Source: an uncultured Pelagibacteraceae bacterium
GTDB lineage: Bacteria > Pseudomonadota > Alphaproteobacteria > Pelagibacterales > Pelagibacteraceae
Length of the DNA stretch: 50,586 bases
Direction: 5' to 3'
NCBI GenBank assembly: GCA_902587435.1
Contig: CACILF010000007.1
Span: 1 to 50,586, forward strand
The notes beneath the pieces were generated by a model. The model was given only the letters and a program-made list of their open reading frames with translations, was not told where the DNA came from and searched no databases. Both the position numbers and the translations under genes were made by a program. Shown here piece by piece: positions 17,281 through 25,963 of this stretch; the stretch's first letter is position 1; every line of letters begins with the position of its first letter.

Positions 17281-18102
17281 ATGAGTATTATACACGATAT
17301 CTATCTAATTTCGGACTCTACCGGGGAAACTATCGACAGGATATTTTTAGCATTAAAAGCCCAGTTTTCAAATATTGATTATAACCATCATCAGTTTTCT
17401 TTTACAAGAACTGAAAATCAAATTTTAAAAATTTTAGAATTAGCAAAAAAACAAAAAGAACCAATAATCCTATACACAATTGTAGATGATAAACTTGCAA
17501 AACATTTAGAAGAGAGCTCTAAGAAATTAAACATCCCGTGTTTTAGTGTTCTTGGAGATCTAATATCGAATTTTTCAAAAATTTTAAATCAAAGCGCCTC
17601 CCACATACCTAGCGGACAACACACCTTCGAAGAAAATTCTAAAAGAATAGAAGCTATTCAATTTACAATGACACATGATGATGGAAAAATGATTAAAGAT
17701 TTAGAAAAAGCAGATATTATTTTGCTTGGGGTTAGTAGATCAGGAAAAACGCCAACATCTATATATCTTGCAAATAGGGGTTATAAAACTTCAAACATAC
17801 CGATAATTAATGAAAACTCAATACCCGAAGTTCTAAAAAAAAATCCAAAATTAATATGTGTAGTAGGTCTAACAGTTGAACCTAAAAGATTAATTGATGT
17901 TAGAAAAAATAGAATGAACGCATTAAAAGAAGAACATGGTACGGATTATACAAATATTGATAAAATAGAAACTGAAATTAAAAAAGCGAAAGAAACTTTC
18001 AAAAAATATCAATGGCCAGTTATTGATGTCACTAGAAAATCAGTAGAGGAAACCGCAGCTTCAATTATAAAAATATATGAAATAAAAAATCAAAATGCAT
18101 AA
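17281..18102 (+). CDS. ppsR: PEP synthase/pyruvate phosphate dikinase regulatory protein (DUF299 kinase-pyrophosphorylase)
   Basis: The 273-residue protein matches the DUF299 family, which switches PEP synthase or pyruvate phosphate dikinase on and off by ADP-dependent phosphorylation and phosphate-dependent dephosphorylation. The N-terminal LISDSTGET motif and the P-loop-like GVSRSGKTPTSIYLANRGYK with the following NIPII are diagnostic. Its target enzyme is not in the window, so PpsR versus PDRP cannot be settled. It is the first gene right of the putative origin and overlaps maf by 8 bases. Confidence 0.92.
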   Translation: MSIIHDIYLISDSTGETIDRIFLALKAQFSNIDYNHHQFSFTRTENQILKILELAKKQKEPIILYTIVDDKLAKHLEESSKKLNIPCFSVLGDLISNFSKILNQSASHIPSGQHTFEENSKRIEAIQFTMTHDDGKMIKDLEKADIILLGVSRSGKTPTSIYLANRGYKTSNIPIINENSIPEVLKKNPKLICVVGLTVEPKRLIDVRKNRMNALKEEHGTDYTNIDKIETEIKKAKETFKKYQWPVIDVTRKSVEETAASIIKIYEIKNQNA

Positions 18103-18679
18103 AATTATTCTCGCATCCAGTAGCAAAGTTAGAAAAAAAATTTTAGATCAAAATGGAATTGAATGTAAAGTTTTCCCATCAAATGTAGATGAGGATTTAG
18201 CAAAAAAAAGTTTAATGAAAGAAAATGCTAGTCCAGAAATGATATCTAAAAACTTAGCAGAACTAAAGGCCAATAAAATAAGTTTAAAGTTTAATAATGA
18301 AATTGTGCTTGGAGCAGACAGCGTTATAGACATAAATAGTGAACTAATTTCAAAGCCAAAAAGTAGGGAAGAAGCATTTCAAATATTAAAAAAACTTAAT
18401 AGCAAAACTCATTATTTAATAAGTTCTATTTGTATATCAAAAAACGGTTCTATGATTTGGAATTACACAGATAAAGCAACTTTAACAATGAAAAATTTGA
18501 CAGTTAAAGAACTTAAAGAATATTTGTCAAAAATTACTGATGAAGCACTATATGCTTACAATGTCTATCAAATAGAGGGTGAGGGCAGATCTTTATTTTC
18601 AAAAATAGAGGGTGATGAAAATACCATTATGGGCCTTCCTATTAACAAAATTAAGGAATACTTAAGCAATTTATCATGA
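18095..18679 (+). CDS. maf: Maf-family nucleotide pyrophosphatase
   Basis: The 194-residue protein has the Maf fold signatures: an N-terminal ILASSSKVRKKIL (usually SASPRR), the catalytic VLGADSVID with its Asp, the KPKSREEA segment and a C-terminal YQIEGEGRSLFSKIEGD. Maf proteins hydrolyse modified or non-canonical nucleoside triphosphates and were first linked to septum inhibition. The change of Pro-Arg-Arg to Lys-Val-Arg in the first motif is mild and keeps basic residues. It overlaps ppsR by 8 bases and aroE by 4. Confidence 0.93.
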   Translation: MHKIILASSSKVRKKILDQNGIECKVFPSNVDEDLAKKSLMKENASPEMISKNLAELKANKISLKFNNEIVLGADSVIDINSELISKPKSREEAFQILKKLNSKTHYLISSICISKNGSMIWNYTDKATLTMKNLTVKELKEYLSKITDEALYAYNVYQIEGEGRSLFSKIEGDENTIMGLPINKIKEYLSNLS

Positions 18680-19464
18680 AAAAATATTTAGTTATAGGAA
18701 ATCCTATTGAACACTCATTGTCACCAAAACTTCACAACCATTGGTTAAAAGAAAATAATATTGAAGCTATCTATGATAAAAAAAAGCTTAATGAGAGTGA
18801 ATTAAAAAGTATCATTTCTGAAGTTAAAGAGGAAAAAATAAATGGTATTAATGTTACAGTACCATTTAAAAAAGCAATTATTCCGTTTTTAGACGAATTA
18901 AGCCCTGAAGCAAAAGAAACGCAATCGGTTAACACAATTTATCTACAAAATGGAAATATAATTGGTCACAACACAGATATAGCTGGGTTTGAATTGGCAA
19001 TTAAGTATGCCAAATTTGATCTTAATAATAAAAAAATTTTTATATTAGGTGCTGGGGGTGTGGCTCCCTCAATAATTTATGCTCTTAGAAAAATGAAAGT
19101 TTCAAAAATTTCACTTACCAACAGAACTAAAGAAAAAGCAGAAAGCTTAAAAAATTTATTTAAAGATCTTGAAATAGTTGAGTGGGGCGAAAGAATAGAT
19201 TTTGATATGATTATAAATGCAACAAGTATTGGTTTAAAAAATGAAGATGGTCTAAATTTTGATTATTCTGCGAATGGTCCTGATAAATATTTTTATGATG
19301 TTATTTATAATCCAAAAGAAACTCTTTTTTTAAAAAGAGCAAAATTATTTGGCAATAAAACAGAAAATGGAAAAATGATGTTTATATATCAAGCTCATCA
19401 ATCATTTACTATTTGGAATAAAGTAATGCCAAAACTAGATGACGAAACAATAAAATTAATTTAA
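18676..19464 (+). CDS. aroE: Shikimate dehydrogenase (NADP+)
   Basis: The 262-residue enzyme reduces 3-dehydroshikimate in aromatic amino acid synthesis. The substrate-binding motif GNPIEHSLSPKLHN, catalytic Lys in NVTVPFKKAI and conserved NTD in GHNTDIAGF are all present. The nucleotide-binding loop reads GAGGVAPSIIYAL, and the NRT segment after it suits NADP. It shares a 4-base overlap with maf and its stop directly abuts the coaE start. Confidence 0.96.
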   Translation: MKKYLVIGNPIEHSLSPKLHNHWLKENNIEAIYDKKKLNESELKSIISEVKEEKINGINVTVPFKKAIIPFLDELSPEAKETQSVNTIYLQNGNIIGHNTDIAGFELAIKYAKFDLNNKKIFILGAGGVAPSIIYALRKMKVSKISLTNRTKEKAESLKNLFKDLEIVEWGERIDFDMIINATSIGLKNEDGLNFDYSANGPDKYFYDVIYNPKETLFLKRAKLFGNKTENGKMMFIYQAHQSFTIWNKVMPKLDDETIKLI

Positions 19465-20040
19465 ATGATAAAAATTGGCATTTTAGGAGATATTGGGTCT
19501 GGGAAGACATTTGTAGCAAATCAATTTGGATATCCTGTATTTAATGCAGATATAGAAGTATCCAAAATATATAAAAATAATAAAAATTGTTTTAAGATAT
19601 TAAAAAAAAATTTTCCAAACGATGTACTTTCTTTTCCAATAAATAAAAAAGAAATTTCTAAATTAATACTATCAAACAAAAAAAATTTAAAAAAAATAAA
19701 TAAAATAGTGCACCCTATTGTGCGTGTTGAAATGAATAAATTTATTAATAAAAATAAAAAAAAGAAAATGATTGTTTTGGATATTCCTTTGCTTTTAGAA
19801 AATAAAATAAAAAATGAAGATTTTATTCTTATCTATGTAGATGCAAAAAGAAAACAGATTATTAAAAATTTTAAAAAAAGAAAAAACTTTAATTTAAAAA
19901 TAATTAAATTATTAAAAAAATTTCAATTATCGCTAGATTATAAAAAGAAAGTAGCAAATTTCATTATTAAAAATAATTTTAAAATGAAGCCAGTTAAAAA
20001 AAGTGTTAAGTTAATAAAAACCAAAATTTTATATAAATGA
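19465..20040 (+). CDS. coaE: Dephospho-CoA kinase
   Basis: The 191-residue kinase phosphorylates dephospho-CoA in the last step of coenzyme A synthesis. The P-loop reads GDIGSGKT, followed by VFNADIEVSKIY (usual DAD/NADI), HPIVRVEM and the DIPLLLEN segment typical of CoaE. The C-terminal half is exceptionally Lys/Asn/Ile-rich, so conservation fades, but the QLSLDYKKKVANFIIKNN stretch still matches the family's adenine-side motif. The position between aroE and dnaQ is the standard one. It overlaps dnaQ by 4 bases. Confidence 0.92.
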   Translation: MIKIGILGDIGSGKTFVANQFGYPVFNADIEVSKIYKNNKNCFKILKKNFPNDVLSFPINKKEISKLILSNKKNLKKINKIVHPIVRVEMNKFINKNKKKKMIVLDIPLLLENKIKNEDFILIYVDAKRKQIIKNFKKRKNFNLKIIKLLKKFQLSLDYKKKVANFIIKNNFKMKPVKKSVKLIKTKILYK

Positions 20041-20708
20041 AAGAAGTAGTTTTAGATACAGAAACCACAGGCCTATCAGTAAAAGATGGACATAGAATTG
20101 TTGAGATAGGGTGTATTGAGTTAGATAATTTAATTCCTAATTCAAATAATTTTCACTGTTATTTAAATCCTGAAAGAAAAGTTTCTGAAAAAGCATTAGA
20201 AGTTCATGGATACACAGATAAGTTTTTGGCAGATAAAAAAAAATTTGGAGAAATAGCTGATGAGTTTCTTTTATTTATAAAAGATAAAAGATTGATTATA
20301 CACAATGCAGAATTTGATATTTCTCATTTGAATAATGAACTTCAAATAGCTGGAAAAGAAAAAATAGATATAAAAAATGTAATTGATACATTGGATATAG
20401 CTAGAGATAAATTTCCAGGATCTCAAATTAGTTTAGATGCTCTGTGTAAAAGATTTAGAATAGATAACTCAAAAAGAAAAAAACATACCGCATTAATTGA
20501 CTGTGAATTATTAACAAAAGTTTATATAAATTTAATTGATCAAAAAGAACCTTCGTTAAACTTTTTTTCTGGGGATGTAGACAATACAGATATTAAATTT
20601 GAAATTGCAAATAATTATTCAAAAAAAATAATCAAACCTTCCGAAGAAGAAGTAAAGTTACATAAAAATTTTCTAAAAAATTTTCTTAAAAAAAATTATT
20701 TTAGTTAA
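20037..20708 (+). CDS. dnaQ: DNA polymerase III subunit epsilon (3'-5' proofreading exonuclease)
   Basis: The 223-residue protein has the DEDDh exonuclease motifs in order: DTETTGL (Exo I, residues 7-13), HNAEFDISHLN (Exo II) and the HTALIDCELL segment (Exo III) with its catalytic His. It proofreads for the replicative polymerase. A PSLNFF peptide after the exonuclease domain could serve as a beta-clamp contact, followed by a basic tail that may bind the alpha subunit; both are inference. It ends the origin-proximal operon and overlaps the convergent secB by 8 bases. Confidence 0.94.
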   Translation: MKEVVLDTETTGLSVKDGHRIVEIGCIELDNLIPNSNNFHCYLNPERKVSEKALEVHGYTDKFLADKKKFGEIADEFLLFIKDKRLIIHNAEFDISHLNNELQIAGKEKIDIKNVIDTLDIARDKFPGSQISLDALCKRFRIDNSKRKKHTALIDCELLTKVYINLIDQKEPSLNFFSGDVDNTDIKFEIANNYSKKIIKPSEEEVKLHKNFLKNFLKKNYFS

Positions 20709-21123
20709 GTCTTTGATTGTATAATTTTTCAAAATCTACTTTTTTTCCAAATTTAATACCTGGGAATCCTGAGTTACTTAATAAATTTATAAAAATTTTT
20801 TCTAGATTAGGGTAAATTTCTTTTTGAACGTCACACAAAATTATTTTTTCAATTATTTTTCGATCTTTAATTTGTTCATCTATTTTTACTATTGAAGCAT
20901 AAGTTATTTCAAAATAAGATTTATTTTTCGTTTTCCCTTTATCTGTATAAGAAAGTTTCGTATCAATCTCGATCATTCTATTTTTTATTGGTTTAGTTTT
21001 TATATCAATATCTAAATTATAATTCTTTAAATATTCTTTTACATAAAAATAAGTTTCCACATCTGGCGTTTCTGAAGACATATCTTTTACAAATTGAGAA
21101 ATTATTTTAAATTGTTTTGACAT
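20701..21123 (-). CDS. secB: Protein-export chaperone SecB
   Basis: The 140-residue protein fits SecB, a tetrameric chaperone that keeps precursors unfolded and hands them to SecA. Visible family features are the N-terminal FKIISQFVKDMSSETPD segment, the acidic-aromatic strands in the middle, and the C-terminal SGFPGIKFGKKVDFEKLY, where the NGFPPL-like motif is modified. It is shorter and more divergent than the E. coli protein (about 155 residues). Location next to dnaQ supports it. It follows fxsA by 2 bases and overlaps dnaQ tail to tail. Confidence 0.9.
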   Translation of the reverse strand: MSKQFKIISQFVKDMSSETPDVETYFYVKEYLKNYNLDIDIKTKPIKNRMIEIDTKLSYTDKGKTKNKSYFEITYASIVKIDEQIKDRKIIEKIILCDVQKEIYPNLEKIFINLLSNSGFPGIKFGKKVDFEKLYNQRLN

Positions 21124-21125
21124 TT

Positions 21126-21530
21126 TTAATTTTTATCATCTATATCTTCGTATTCACCTTCAATAAAGTTTTTTTTGTTTTTATAATTTTTTTTTGAAAT
21201 TTTTTTAAAAAATATTTTACGCGTCCAAGGAAAAATAATTAAAAGTCCAATAATATCCGTTAGAAATCCAGGTAGAATCATTAAAAAAGCAGCAAAAGCC
21301 AAGGCAGCACCAGAAATTATTTCATAAATTGGAACTTCATTTTGTACAACTTGTTTCATAGCTGATTTTAAAGTATTTAAACCTTCATATTTTGCATAAT
21401 AAAGTCCTATTATTGCAGTAATGAAAATAAGTGAAATTGTGTTAAAAGCTCCGATCTGAGACCCAATCTTAATAAAAAGATAAATTTCAATGACTGGTAC
21501 TAATAAAATAAGGAATATTAATGAGTTCAT
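21126..21530 (-). CDS. fxsA: FxsA family membrane protein
   Basis: The 134-residue product has about three hydrophobic segments: an N-terminal one (LIFLILLVPVIEIYLFIKIG), one starting NTISLIFITAIIGLYYAKYEG, and a strong pair around AALAFAAFLMILPGFLTDIIGLLIIFPWTR. The EIYLFIKIG and LPGFLTDIIGLLLL motifs are diagnostic for FxsA, an inner-membrane protein that in E. coli relieves phage T7 exclusion by F plasmid when overproduced; its normal role is unknown. The hydrophilic C-terminal tail is Lys- then Asp/Glu-rich. It pairs with secB in an operon and diverges from timA. Confidence 0.9.
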   Translation of the reverse strand: MNSLIFLILLVPVIEIYLFIKIGSQIGAFNTISLIFITAIIGLYYAKYEGLNTLKSAMKQVVQNEVPIYEIISGAALAFAAFLMILPGFLTDIIGLLIIFPWTRKIFFKKISKKNYKNKKNFIEGEYEDIDDKN

Positions 21531-21553
21531 TTGTCTTTAATCTAATTTGTCAG

Positions 21554-21582
21554 TTGAAATTAAGCAACATAGTAAATATTAT
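21554..21582 (+). promoter_or_regulatory. Sigma-70-type promoter of timA
   Basis: TTGAAA (21554-21559) and TATTAT (21577-21582) are separated by exactly 17 bp, each one base from consensus. The expected start site about 7 nt downstream coincides with the ATG at 21589, so the transcript would have no 5' leader. This also argues against the longer TTG-initiated reading frame that would run through the promoter. Confidence 0.7.
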
Positions 21583-21588
21583 TCACTT

Positions 21589-22179
21589 ATGAATTATAGT
21601 TTTGAATACATTGATATAATACTTTTAGCAATGATTGCTGGCTTTATTTTCCTTAGATTAAGAGGAATTTTAGGAAAAAAAACTGGGCATGAAGAGAATA
21701 TGGGAACTACTTTTCCTCATGATTTTTCAACAAAAAAACAAGAAACTCAAAAAATAGATGAAAATAATTTTGATGAAAAAGCCAAAGCTGATTTTTTAAA
21801 AGGTGCAAAAATTGCCTATGAATCCATAATTACAAGTTTTTCATCAGGCGAACTAAAAAAAATAAAAAGTCTACTAGATAAAAAAGTTTTTAATGAATTT
21901 ACCGAAGCTATTTCTGAAAGAAGAAAAAAAGGCTTAACATCCGAGACAACTTTTATTGGTATAAATTCAGCTGATATAAAAAATTATAGTCAAATAAATA
22001 ATATGTTTGAAGTCACAGTTGATTTTGTAAGTGAAATAATATCCTGTGTACAAGACAAAGATAAGAAGTTAGTTTCAGGGGATCCAAAAAAAGTTAAAAA
22101 AGTTTATGATACGTGGAAGTTTTCTCGAGATATTAAATCTTTAAGTCCAAATTGGTTATTAATTGATACTCAAGCATAA
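21589..22179 (+). CDS. Tim44-like domain protein (TimA type)
   Basis: The protein of about 196 residues opens with a membrane anchor (YIDIILLAMIAGFIFLRLRGILGKKTG), the standard start of alphaproteobacterial Tim44-domain proteins. After a polar linker comes the Tim44 fold (roughly residues 65-196), beginning FLKGAKIAYESIITSFSSGELKKIKSLL and ending WKFSRDIKSLSPNWLLIDTQA. Related proteins are inner-membrane factors linked to protein translocation or respiratory-complex assembly. I use the ATG at 21589 because it matches homologous N-termini and fits the promoter; an in-frame TTG at 21547 adds 14 unlikely residues. smr follows with no spacer. Confidence 0.88.
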   Translation: MNYSFEYIDIILLAMIAGFIFLRLRGILGKKTGHEENMGTTFPHDFSTKKQETQKIDENNFDEKAKADFLKGAKIAYESIITSFSSGELKKIKSLLDKKVFNEFTEAISERRKKGLTSETTFIGINSADIKNYSQINNMFEVTVDFVSEIISCVQDKDKKLVSGDPKKVKKVYDTWKFSRDIKSLSPNWLLIDTQA

Positions 22180-22596
22180 TTGACAAAAAAAATTTCAGAT
22201 CAAGATAAAGAAGATTGGAAAAGATTCATAGAAAGTGACGAAAAATTAAAAAATAAAGATATAAATATTAATAAAATTGAAGAGATTCCAAAAAAAAGAT
22301 CAATCGATCTTCATGGTTATACTTTAGAAAATGCAAACATAGCTATTAGTGATTTTATTATAAAATGTTTTCTAGAAGGAATAACAAGCATTCAAGTTAT
22401 TACGGGCAAAGGTTCAAGATCTAAAAACAAAGAAGATCCTTATTTGTCAAAGGATTTAAGTATTTTAAAATATTCTGTTCCTAATTATATAAAAAATAAT
22501 TCTGAGCTTATGAAAAAAGTTAAAGAATTAGATTTTGATTCTGTAAATGATACAAGTCAAGGAACATTTAATATTTTTTTAAAAAAAATAAAATAA
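22180..22596 (+). CDS. Smr domain protein
   Basis: The 138-residue protein carries a C-terminal Smr (MutS-related) domain with the signatures IDLHGYTLENA (HGxT) and VITGKGSRSK (GxGxxS). Such stand-alone proteins are probably nucleases or RNA/DNA-binding factors; in E. coli the SmrA/SmrB family acts on DNA or on collided ribosomes. The start is TTG, placed directly after the timA stop; no ATG exists in frame before the domain. A Lys/Glu-rich N-terminal 40 residues looks disordered. It overlaps the next gene by one base. Confidence 0.85.
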   Translation: MTKKISDQDKEDWKRFIESDEKLKNKDININKIEEIPKKRSIDLHGYTLENANIAISDFIIKCFLEGITSIQVITGKGSRSKNKEDPYLSKDLSILKYSVPNYIKNNSELMKKVKELDFDSVNDTSQGTFNIFLKKIK

Positions 22597-23393
22597 TGGA
22601 TATTTCAAAAATAAATAAAGCTGCAGAAGTTTTATACAATGCAAGGATAAATTTAAAAAAAATTGAAAAACTACCTGAAGACTGCACTCCCCAAAGTTTA
22701 AAAGAAGCTTATAAAATACAAGATGAGTTGGTTAATAAATATCTTAAAGCTGATAATAATAATTCATTAATTGGGAAAAAAATAGGCTGCACAAATAAAG
22801 CCGCGCAAGTTCAATTAAATATTAATGAGTCTTTTTTTGGAAATATGTTTTCAAAAAATATATCAAAATCTAAGTGCACAATTAATTCAGAAAACTATTT
22901 TAGCCCCTTTGTTGAACCAGAATTTTCATTTTTAATTAAAGATGAAATAGATATTTCAAAAGCACCTTATAAGCCCGAGATCATTTGTGAATTTATATTT
23001 GCTGTTTTGCCATCAATAGAATTAGTTGACTCAAGATTCAAGGATTGGACAGTTGTAGGAGTTAAAAATTTAATTGCTGATAATGCTGTTCATGCTCATT
23101 GGATCTATGGAGAAGAAATGAGTAATTTAAATTCTATTAACTTTAATAATCATTCAGTTGATCTTTTAATTAATGGAAAATTAATAGATAAAGGAAACTC
23201 AAATAATGTTATGGGTAATCCGATTAACTCTTTAACATGGTTAATTAATAACCTGGCTTTATCAGGAAAATCATTGCCAAAAAATTCTTATATAAGTACG
23301 GGAACTTGCACTCCAGCTATTCCTATTAAAAAAGGAGATGAAGTAATGGCGGATTTTGGAAAACTTGGAAATGTTAGCTTTATTTACAAATAA
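22596..23393 (+). CDS. 2-keto-4-pentenoate hydratase/fumarylacetoacetase-like family protein
   Basis: The 265-residue protein has the hydratase fold: GKKIGCTNKAAQ, the metal-binding PFVEPEFSFLI with its Glu pair, PSIELVDSRF, NLIADNAVHAHWIYG and the C-terminal ISTGTCTPAIPIKKGDEVMADFGKLG. Members hydrate 2-hydroxy-dienoates or decarboxylate 4-oxalocrotonate; the exact substrate is unknown here and no other aromatic-catabolism gene is nearby. It sits at the end of the timA-smr unit, where a lytic transglycosylase gene (mltA) or other genes often occur in related bacteria, so it may be a lineage-specific insertion. Confidence 0.82.
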   Translation: MDISKINKAAEVLYNARINLKKIEKLPEDCTPQSLKEAYKIQDELVNKYLKADNNNSLIGKKIGCTNKAAQVQLNINESFFGNMFSKNISKSKCTINSENYFSPFVEPEFSFLIKDEIDISKAPYKPEIICEFIFAVLPSIELVDSRFKDWTVVGVKNLIADNAVHAHWIYGEEMSNLNSINFNNHSVDLLINGKLIDKGNSNNVMGNPINSLTWLINNLALSGKSLPKNSYISTGTCTPAIPIKKGDEVMADFGKLGNVSFIYK

Positions 23394-23396
23394 ATT

Positions 23397-24761
23397 TTAG
23401 AGAATAAATTTGGATAAATCAGTATCTTTAACTATATCGCCCAAATTATTTTTAACATAATTTGCGTCGATATTTATTTTTTCTCCACTTCTATCTGTTG
23501 CAGTAAAACTAATCTCATCTAAAACTCTTTCGATTATTGTATGTAATCTTCTTGCCCCAATATTTTCAACTTTTGAGTTTACTTCATAAGCTAAATTTGC
23601 AATCATATCGATGCCGTCGTCTGAAAATTCTAAATCAACGTTTTCAGTTTTCAATAAAGCCTTGTATTGTTTTATTAAACTATTGTCTGGTTCTTTGAGT
23701 ATTCTTTTAAAATCTTCACTATTCAAAGCATCTAACTCAACTCTAATTGGTAATCTACCTTGTAGTTCTGGAAGTAAATCTGATGGTTTTGCTAATTGAA
23801 AGGCACCTGACGCGATGAATAAAATATGATCTGTTTTAACCGTTCCATATTTAGTACTAACAGTTGTTCCCTCTATAAGAGGTAGCAAATCTCTTTGAAC
23901 ACCTTCTCGTGATACATCTCCACCAACACGGTCAGTTCTAGCTGAAATTTTATCTATTTCATCTAAAAATACTATTCCGTTATTCTCTGTAGAATCTTTT
24001 GCTGCTTTTACTATTTTATCTTGTTCAATTAATTTATCGGATTCTTCATTAATTAAAATTTCATGGGACTCTTTCACTGACATTTTTTTCTTTTTAGATT
24101 TTCCTCCCATTGATTTTCCCAACATTTCTGAAATATTAATCATTCCAACGTTTGCACCAGGCATTCCAGGAATCTCAAACTGGGGCATTTGACCTGCTTC
24201 ATTAATATCTATTTCAATTTCATTATTGTCTAAATCTCCACTTCTTAATCTTTTTCTAAAACTTTCTCTCGTAGCAACAGTTGCTTTATTTCCAACTAAA
24301 GCATCTAAAACCCTTTCTTCTGCTAGTTTTTGTGCTTTTGCATGTACTTCTTTTCTTTTTTTTACTTTTTCCATAGCAATAGCTATTTCTAAAAGATCTC
24401 TGATTATTTGTTCAACATCTCTTCCAACATAACCAACCTCAGTAAATCTTGTTGCTTCAACTTTAACAAAAGGTGCCTCAGCTAATTTTGAAAGTCTTCT
24501 AGATATTTCTGTTTTTCCAACTCCAGTAGGACCCATCATTAAAATATTTTTTGGCAAAACCTCATCTTTCATTTCACCTGTTAAAGCTTGCCTTCTCCAT
24601 CTGTTTCTAAGAGCAATTGCTACAGCTCTTTTTGCATTTTTCTGTCCAACTACAAATCTATCTAGCTCAGAGACAATTTCTCTTGGAGATAGAGAATTTA
24701 AAATTTCTTTTTTATCTGATTTTTCTTTAGGCACCAAAGGTGTTACGTTTGAATTTTCCAT
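23397..24761 (-). CDS. hslU: ATP-dependent protease ATPase subunit HslU
   Basis: The 454-residue AAA+ unfoldase feeds substrates to HslV. It shows the N-terminal [33 protein letters not shown] region split by family motifs, Walker [10 protein letters not shown], the pore-loop-bearing VGYVGRDVE, an I-domain insertion, Walker [12 protein letters not shown] and the sensor 2 region [18 protein letters not shown]. The C-terminal tail that docks into HslV is present (DLSKFIL). The start overlaps the hslV stop by one base. Confidence 0.97.
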   Translation of the reverse strand: MENSNVTPLVPKEKSDKKEILNSLSPREIVSELDRFVVGQKNAKRAVAIALRNRWRRQALTGEMKDEVLPKNILMMGPTGVGKTEISRRLSKLAEAPFVKVEATRFTEVGYVGRDVEQIIRDLLEIAIAMEKVKKRKEVHAKAQKLAEERVLDALVGNKATVATRESFRKRLRSGDLDNNEIEIDINEAGQMPQFEIPGMPGANVGMINISEMLGKSMGGKSKKKKMSVKESHEILINEESDKLIEQDKIVKAAKDSTENNGIVFLDEIDKISARTDRVGGDVSREGVQRDLLPLIEGTTVSTKYGTVKTDHILFIASGAFQLAKPSDLLPELQGRLPIRVELDALNSEDFKRILKEPDNSLIKQYKALLKTENVDLEFSDDGIDMIANLAYEVNSKVENIGARRLHTIIERVLDEISFTATDRSGEKINIDANYVKNNLGDIVKDTDLSKFIL

Positions 24762-25276
24762 TATATTTTTTCTATTTTAATATTATCATTAGTAAATACA
24801 CAAATTTCAGAAGCGACTTTAATTGCTTTTTTTGCAACTTCCTCCGCAGATAGATCAGTATCCATTAAAACTTTTGCTGAAGCTAATGCATAATTTCCTC
24901 CAGAACCGATTCCTATTACGTTACCTTCTGGCTCAAGAACGTCACCAGTTCCAGAAATTATAAAGCTTTTTTCTTTATCTCCAACAGCCATTAAGGCTTC
25001 CAATCTTCTTAAATATTTGTCAGTTCTCCAATCTTTAGCCAATTCAACAGCTGCTCTTGCAAGATTTCCTGCATGTTTTTCTAATTTAGACTCTAACCGT
25101 TCAAATAAAGTTAAGGCATCTGCTGTAGACCCAGCAAAACCTGCAATCACATTTCTTTTCTCAATTTTTCTTACTTTATTTGCGGTGCTTTTGATAACAG
25201 TATTTCCCATACTTACTTGTCCATCGCTAGCAACCACTACTTCATTGTTTTTTCTTACTAATACTATTGTTGTCAT
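24761..25276 (-). CDS. hslV: ATP-dependent protease peptidase subunit HslV
   Basis: The 171-residue threonine protease forms the proteolytic double ring of the HslUV complex. Translation begins MTTIVLVR, so only the initiator Met need be removed to expose catalytic Thr 2; there is no propeptide. The [15 protein letters not shown] motif has Ser where many members have Gly. Lys 35-region KVRKI and [12 protein letters not shown] are typical. It precedes hslU in an operon. The proposed heat-shock promoter lies directly against the start codon, leaving practically no leader. Confidence 0.97.
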   Translation of the reverse strand: MTTIVLVRKNNEVVVASDGQVSMGNTVIKSTANKVRKIEKRNVIAGFAGSTADALTLFERLESKLEKHAGNLARAAVELAKDWRTDKYLRRLEALMAVGDKEKSFIISGTGDVLEPEGNVIGIGSGGNYALASAKVLMDTDLSAEEVAKKAIKVASEICVFTNDNIKIEKI

Positions 25277-25283
25277 ACCTTAT

Positions 25284-25311
25284 AAATGGATACTAAATTC
25301 AATAGTTCAAG
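25284..25311 (-). promoter_or_regulatory. Heat-shock sigma-32-like promoter of hslVU
   Basis: On the minus strand, CTTGAA (complement of 25306-25311) is followed after 14 bp by ATCCATTT (complement of 25284-25291). This matches the sigma-32 pattern CTTGAA-N13/15-CCCCATNT with 6 of 8 bases in the -10. hslVU is a classic heat-shock operon, so the match makes biological sense. Start of transcription would fall within a few bases of the hslV ATG (25276). Confidence 0.65.
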
Positions 25312-25327
25312 CCCAGGTCTAGTATTA

Positions 25328-25356
25328 TTGCCATAATTCAATAATAGATATATACC
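25328..25356 (+). promoter_or_regulatory. Likely promoter of the histidine operon
   Basis: TTGCCA (25328-25333) and TATACC (25351-25356) are spaced by 17 bp, with 5 of 6 and 4 of 6 consensus matches. The predicted start is about 5 nt before the hisB ATG at 25368. No leader peptide with His codons, attenuator hairpin or T-box can fit in this short space. Confidence 0.5.
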
Positions 25357-25367
25357 CTTTTTAAATT

Positions 25368-25958
25368 ATGAAGCGAAAAGCAAAAATAAGTAGGAAGACC
25401 AAAGAAACTAGTATCAGCGTTGATTTAAATATTGATGGCAAGGGCAAGTACAAAGTTGATACAGGTATAGGATTTTTAAATCATATGCTTGAGCAATTAT
25501 CAAAGCATTCTTCTATGGATATGAATATAAAAGCTAAGGGAGATACTCATATTGACTTACATCACACTACAGAAGATACAGGGATAGCTATTGGTGAATG
25601 TTTGAAAAAAGCTTCAAAGAAATTTATAGGAATTAAAAGATATGCTCATGCAATGATACCAATGGATGAAACATTAACACGAGTAGCAATTGATGTTTCA
25701 AACAGACCTTATTTAATTTGGAAAGTTAAGCTTAAAGTGGAAAAACTTGGTGAAATGGATACAGAACTATTCAAAGAATGGTTTCAAGCATTTTCACAAG
25801 CTGCAGGAATTACTTTACACATTGAAAATATCTATGGTGATAACAGCCACCACATAATTGAGTCTTGCTTTAAAGGTTTAGCAAGATCATTGAGAGTTGC
25901 GTTAGAGATGGATCCAAGAAATAAAAATACAATTCCTTCCACAAAAGGTTCTTTATAA
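25368..25958 (+). CDS. hisB: Imidazoleglycerol-phosphate dehydratase
   Basis: The 196-residue enzyme dehydrates imidazoleglycerol phosphate in histidine synthesis. The metal-binding repeats are visible: [33 protein letters not shown] and the C-terminal [19 protein letters not shown], giving the His-rich di-manganese site. It is the monofunctional form, with no fused phosphatase domain as in enteric bacteria. It heads a rightward cluster with hisH, hisA, hisF and hisE; hisG, hisD, hisC and hisI are not in the window. Confidence 0.96.
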   Translation: MKRKAKISRKTKETSISVDLNIDGKGKYKVDTGIGFLNHMLEQLSKHSSMDMNIKAKGDTHIDLHHTTEDTGIAIGECLKKASKKFIGIKRYAHAMIPMDETLTRVAIDVSNRPYLIWKVKLKVEKLGEMDTELFKEWFQAFSQAAGITLHIENIYGDNSHHIIESCFKGLARSLRVALEMDPRNKNTIPSTKGSL

Positions 25959-25963
25959 ATTTA

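Noticed and set aside
21547-21588. TTG-initiated N-terminal extension of the Tim44-like protein
   Set aside because: The extension would be read from the promoter itself and does not match family N-termini; ATG 21589 is preferred.
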